Source of the DNA: CAZYTM01 sp964649725
GTDB lineage: Bacteria > Desulfobacterota > Desulfuromonadia > Geobacterales > Geobacteraceae
Assembly (NCBI GenBank): GCA_964649725.1
Contig: CAZYTM010000005.1
Location: forward strand, 239,268 to 303,267
Reading direction: 5' to 3'
Length of the DNA: 64,000 nucleotides
The position numbers and the translations under genes were made by a program. Positions 60,361 to 64,000 of the stretch are shown here, piece after piece. A model generated the notes under the pieces. It worked only from the letters and a program-made list of their open reading frames with translations. It was not told where the DNA came from and did not search any database. Each line of letters starts with the position of its first letter. Position 1 is the stretch's first letter.

Positions 60361-61749
60361 ATGAGTCAACAAAAACGAGTCGGAATTCTAGTCGGTGGTG
60401 GACCTGCTCCCGGCATCAACAGCGTGATTTCAGCCGCAACGATCCGAGCCTCCCTTGAAGGCGTCGGAGTTCTGGGGATAGAGGACGGTTTTGAATGGAT
60501 TATGCAGGGGAGTATTGATCATGTCAGACCTCTGTCGATTGAAGATGTCTCCAGTATTCACTTCCGTGGCGGGTCGTTTATCGGAATATCTCGAGCAAAT
60601 CCGACGAAAGATGAAAGACATCTTGAAAATGCTGTAATTGCGCTACTTCGTCTGAATGTCTCTCAACTCATCACTATCGGCGGTGACGATACGGCTTATT
60701 CCGCCATGAAACTGGCTGAAAAAGCAGATGGCCGGATTCGTGTAGTTCACGTGCCAAAGACCATTGATAACGATCTGGACCTTCCGGCCCACGTCGACAC
60801 CTTTGGCTATCAGACAGCAAGACATATCGGCGTCGAGATTGTAAAGAATCTGATAGTTGACGCCAGTACAACCTCAAGATGGTACTTCGTAATCTCTATG
60901 GGACGCAAGGCAGGACATTTGGCTCTTGGTATCGGCAAATCTGCCGGGGCAACACTCACTTTAATCACTGAAGAGTTCCAGCGTAACGATCAGCCGGTCA
61001 AATTGAAAGCGGTTGTCGATACCCTTGTGGGGGCAATCATCAAGCGGCTCAGTTACGGGAGGCGCTATGGAGTTGCTGTTATCTCCGAGGGGCTGGTGAT
61101 GGATATCGACCCAGAAGACCTATTGGGACTTGCTGATGTCGAGCGTGATGATCACGGGCATATCCGCATTGCAGAGGTGAATATCGGTGAGATCCTGAAA
61201 GCTGCTGTACAGGAGAGGCTTAAAACATTCGGGATAAAAACTACTATCGTAGCGAAGAACATCGGCTACGAACTCCGCTGTGCAGACCCTATCCCTTACG
61301 ACATGGAATATACCCGTGACCTCGGGTATTGTGCAGCCAAGCACATTATCGAAGGTGGGGATGGCGTAATGGTTTCGATGCAGGGGGGAAATTTTGTCCC
61401 TGTCCCATTCGGTGATCTATTGGATCCCAAGACCGGCAGGACCCGTCTCCGCCTCGTGGATATCAATTCTACCCGTTATGCGATTGCAAGAAGATATATG
61501 ATCCGTCTGCGACGTGACGATTTCGAGGACCCCCATGAACTGGCTAAATTTGCCGCAACTGCAAAGATTTCGCTGCAGGAGTTCCGCGAACAGTTCGGCA
61601 GTCTGGTCGAGCTTGAGCCTCCACCCCTGGTCTTCAATCCAAACGCAGGCTCTTTGACCTCGCGTAATATCGAAGAGTTCAATACCGGCGACAGGACCGC
61701 AGCTCTCGACCAGTTTGAAAGCGACAAGAAAAAGCCGAAGTTGATTTAG
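60361..61749 (+). CDS. pfp: 6-phosphofructokinase, sequence signature of the PPi-dependent type
   Basis: 462 residues. Fructose-6-phosphate kinase motifs: GGGPAPGIN, ITIGGDDT (107-111), PKTIDND (132-138), MGRKAGHLA. In this family, Gly at the second position after GGD and Gly before TIDND mark ATP use; here both are changed, to Asp110 and Lys133, the combination known for pyrophosphate-dependent enzymes. If so the reaction is reversible and can serve glycolysis and gluconeogenesis. It is a monocistronic gene. Confidence 0.88.
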   Translation: MSQQKRVGILVGGGPAPGINSVISAATIRASLEGVGVLGIEDGFEWIMQGSIDHVRPLSIEDVSSIHFRGGSFIGISRANPTKDERHLENAVIALLRLNVSQLITIGGDDTAYSAMKLAEKADGRIRVVHVPKTIDNDLDLPAHVDTFGYQTARHIGVEIVKNLIVDASTTSRWYFVISMGRKAGHLALGIGKSAGATLTLITEEFQRNDQPVKLKAVVDTLVGAIIKRLSYGRRYGVAVISEGLVMDIDPEDLLGLADVERDDHGHIRIAEVNIGEILKAAVQERLKTFGIKTTIVAKNIGYELRCADPIPYDMEYTRDLGYCAAKHIIEGGDGVMVSMQGGNFVPVPFGDLLDPKTGRTRLRLVDINSTRYAIARRYMIRLRRDDFEDPHELAKFAATAKISLQEFREQFGSLVELEPPPLVFNPNAGSLTSRNIEEFNTGDRTAALDQFESDKKKPKLI

Positions 61750-61982
61750 CAATTTCACAAGACCAGAGGAGTGGCAGGCTGTGCATAAGTATGCAATAGA
61801 ATCTCCACGCCAACTAAATGATTTGTTACAGTAGAGTTGGACATCTATCCGCCCAGCTGTTGCGCCCTTGCAAATTCTCTATTCTTATTGTAGTCTCAAT
61901 GCAGATGCACTCTGACCTCTTTTCGTCCCGTTTTTTATCATAAGCATCTCCTGCTTTCATCCACTCTCCTGGAGGTACTTTC

Positions 61983-63935
61983 ATGAAGCGCCTGCTCTTA
62001 ACGATCCTGCTCCTCTTCGCCATCCAACCATCAGCATTTGCTGCCTCCGAATCAGAGGTCACCATCAAGGAAGCGGTAAAGCAGTTCGCCGAAAACCGGA
62101 AACGGACGAGGATCGCGGTCTTTGATTTTGCCAACACAGCCGGCGACAAGACCCGCTACGATACCTACATCGCCGACATGCTGGTGAGCGAGCTTAGCAG
62201 ATACAAGATGACGCTCCTGGAGAGGAAACGGCTCGAGGTCATCCTTGGCGAGCATGCCTTGTCCCAGTCAGGCGTTGTAGACCCGAACAAGGCGCTGAAA
62301 CTTGGCGAGATGCTACCGGTCGACATGATCCTCTCCGGCTCCTACACCGAGATGTCGGGGCGGGTCATCATTCATGGGAGGTTCATCGACGTGGGGAGCG
62401 GCGAGATTCTCTCCGCCTTTACCTCTTCCATCGAAGCGGCTGCTGAGCCGAAACCGCAGACTGCTGCAGCAACTGCTACCTCACCGGAGAAGAAAGTATG
62501 CAAGCCGAGCCGGGATGAGGTCCGTAAAGCGCTCTACACGCTCAACACCCAGGGAGCCATCACCCGCGCAGTAGACCTGGTCATACCGGTCCCCTTTGAT
62601 ATGGAGTGCGGGACGATCCATTTCGAGGTCATGTCTGCCTTCACAAGGCACAAGATCAATGATGACCGTTATAAAGCTTTCCTCCTGAAGACCATCGCAG
62701 GGATCGACACCCCTTCTGACGACAGCAGGGCTCTCGATATCATCAGGTTCTTTGCTGCAGACAAGACAATAGACCAGGCAGAGTGGGATGCAGGTCTGAA
62801 CAGCCTGAAGAAGATGCGGATCGGCGAGTCCACACCGGCAGTAAAGTACCTCCTGAATGCCGTGAACGAAAAGAGCGAAACCGTCCTGGAACGGGCCGAC
62901 ATAATGATGCGCATGGCAGCTGAGGGGAAGATGGGGAGACCGGTGCCGGTCAAGCAGGAGACCATGTTCATCGCCGTGCTTTATGGCATGGAGGCGCACA
63001 GCGGAAGGGGTGATGCTCGCAATGCGCTTTCATTCTTCCGTTCATACAGCAACATAATACCGGACGAAGATGCCCGGAACAAAAAGGCAACTTCTATTCT
63101 GCGCCAGATATACAACCATACCAAGGAACGAGTGGCGGGGCGTGAGACGATCGCTCTCCTTACCCAGTTCTACAAGGAGCGTACAGCTACAGACCTCCTT
63201 GCCGAGGATCTGGCCGATACCATCAAGAGTTTGGAGACAAAAGGTGAAGAGCGGCAAGGGTATGACGACAAGGTGATTGCCGCGGCACGGGAGGATCTGA
63301 AGACAGTGACTTCCGCACTTGCAGAGCTCTACTGCAGTTCGATCGCCGTGGCCAGAAGCAAGAGATACCCCTACATCATCGAAGAACGGTCGCTGCTGGT
63401 GTTGAAACATGGTATGCGCTGCGACCAGGTGCCGTCAATCAAGGACCTTGAGGCCGAGATGCGCTCCGGTGACTGGGAACGGAAACTGAAAGCGGTCGAG
63501 ATGCTGGCAAAGATCGGCGAAGGGGCAAAAGAGGCCGAACCGACCATCATACGTTATTTGGGGCAGCAGGGGTTCGGCACCCAAGGGGCGACGCTGCGAC
63601 GCAACTGCGCGATGATCCTGGGCAATATCAGGACAAAAGAACCGGAAGGGATCAGGCTGCTGATCGCCTCCCTCCCTGAGTTCGACAATAGTGTTTCGCA
63701 CGAGGCTATGGAGTCACTGAAGAAGATCGGCTTCGATGCCCTTCCTTACCTGATCCAGGGGCTCTCAAACAAAGACCATGCCATAAGATACCGCTGTGTG
63801 AGGACAATCGGCGAACTGCGGGGGAAGGCGAAGAAGGCTCTCCCGGAGCTGCAGCAGCTGGCAGCAAGGGACAAGGACCCATATGTCCGCAAAGAGGCTG
63901 CAGCTGTGGTTCAGATGATCAAGAACGATTTCTAG
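61983..63935 (+). CDS. CsgG-like plus HEAT-repeat exported protein
   Basis: 650 residues with a signal peptide ending near AFAAS; GGAGGT precedes the start. The N-terminal domain (about 25-150) has the CsgG/FlgO-like pattern RIAVFDFANTAGD, YIADMLVSELSRYKMTLLERK, LPVDMILSGSYTEMSGRVII. The long middle part is helical and unrecognised. The C-terminal 160 residues are HEAT-like helical pairs (AVEMLAKIGEGAKEAEPTII, ALPYLIQGLSNKDHAIRYRCV, ALPELQQLAARDKDPYVRKEA). A similar N-terminal domain is found in the protein at 24992. It is probably a periplasmic scaffold; function unknown. Confidence 0.82.
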   Translation: MKRLLLTILLLFAIQPSAFAASESEVTIKEAVKQFAENRKRTRIAVFDFANTAGDKTRYDTYIADMLVSELSRYKMTLLERKRLEVILGEHALSQSGVVDPNKALKLGEMLPVDMILSGSYTEMSGRVIIHGRFIDVGSGEILSAFTSSIEAAAEPKPQTAAATATSPEKKVCKPSRDEVRKALYTLNTQGAITRAVDLVIPVPFDMECGTIHFEVMSAFTRHKINDDRYKAFLLKTIAGIDTPSDDSRALDIIRFFAADKTIDQAEWDAGLNSLKKMRIGESTPAVKYLLNAVNEKSETVLERADIMMRMAAEGKMGRPVPVKQETMFIAVLYGMEAHSGRGDARNALSFFRSYSNIIPDEDARNKKATSILRQIYNHTKERVAGRETIALLTQFYKERTATDLLAEDLADTIKSLETKGEERQGYDDKVIAAAREDLKTVTSALAELYCSSIAVARSKRYPYIIEERSLLVLKHGMRCDQVPSIKDLEAEMRSGDWERKLKAVEMLAKIGEGAKEAEPTIIRYLGQQGFGTQGATLRRNCAMILGNIRTKEPEGIRLLIASLPEFDNSVSHEAMESLKKIGFDALPYLIQGLSNKDHAIRYRCVRTIGELRGKAKKALPELQQLAARDKDPYVRKEAAAVVQMIKNDF

Positions 63936-63966
63936 CCGAGACTACATTTCTTAAATCTATTTAAGT

Positions 63967-64000
63967 AAAAAAGAGCCCCTGTTTCAGATTAGAAACAGGG
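63967..64000 (+). terminator. Terminator cut by the window end
   Basis: An A-run, then CCCTGTTTC (63977-63985), a 6-nt loop and GAAACAGGG (63992-64000). The stem probably continues past the window with the complementary T-run. Confidence 0.75.

Overview
The window looks like chromosomal DNA of a Geobacter-type bacterium (Desulfobacterota, Geobacterales). This is inferred from gene content rather than from an rRNA or other marker: a secreted multicopper oxidase fused to fibronectin and chitobiase-like modules, delta-60 repeats, many single-domain response regulators, FecR and CHASE2-cyclase genes, and a pyrophosphate-type phosphofructokinase. Coding density is high and GC is moderately high. 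I saw no rRNA, tRNA, insertion sequence, phage or CRISPR array.

Layout. (1) 1-6.1 kb: the 3' part of a large secreted multicopper oxidase that ends in a dockerin-like module, followed by a small lipoprotein. (2) 6.3-13.4 kb: a short hypothetical gene, then a compact envelope operon encoding a VanW-domain protein, an exported AMMECR1-like protein and an alpha-2-macroglobulin-like protein. (3) 13.4-15.9 kb: a hairpin-rich intergenic region, then three very small membrane proteins around a degenerate receiver protein, and a thymidylate-kinase-like protein with altered motifs. (4) 16-29 kb: housekeeping and signalling genes, namely single receivers, a GspA/ExeA-GspB pair, an orphan CHASE4-PAS histidine kinase, an atypical SDR, a cupredoxin, a LolA-like protein, a CsgG-like protein, a second copy of the small membrane protein next to a receiver, and a four-S1-domain protein. 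(5) 29.1-57.9 kb: the most unusual region. A double rhodanese precedes a 20.7-kb gene for a 6,884-residue secreted protein built from about nine beta-propeller blocks of four repeat families and ending in the same dockerin-like module as the oxidase. It is followed by a lipoprotein, a TPR plus beta-barrel outer-membrane protein, a FecR-domain protein, a CHASE2-adenylate cyclase, a second lipoprotein of the same family and a LysM L,D-transpeptidase. (6) 57.9-64 kb: fdhD and moeA (divergent), a PPi-type phosphofructokinase, and a CsgG/HEAT-repeat protein.

Working model, as inference. Both proteins with a dockerin-like tail are followed within 26-67 nt by a gene for an outer-membrane-type lipoprotein of one family, whose beta-rich body could be cohesin-like. 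The region may therefore encode a surface-display system: the lipoprotein anchors the giant protein (or the oxidase) by its C-terminal tail, the TPR/beta-barrel protein (Slam-like architecture) moves the lipoprotein or its cargo across the outer membrane, and the FecR and CHASE2-cyclase proteins report envelope state through cAMP. A nine-G tract inside the giant gene, upstream of the tail, could switch anchoring on and off by slippage.

Starts were chosen by ribosome-binding sites and promoters where these disagreed with the longest reading frame. Domain borders inside the giant protein are approximate. All family assignments come from reading motifs; no database search was possible.
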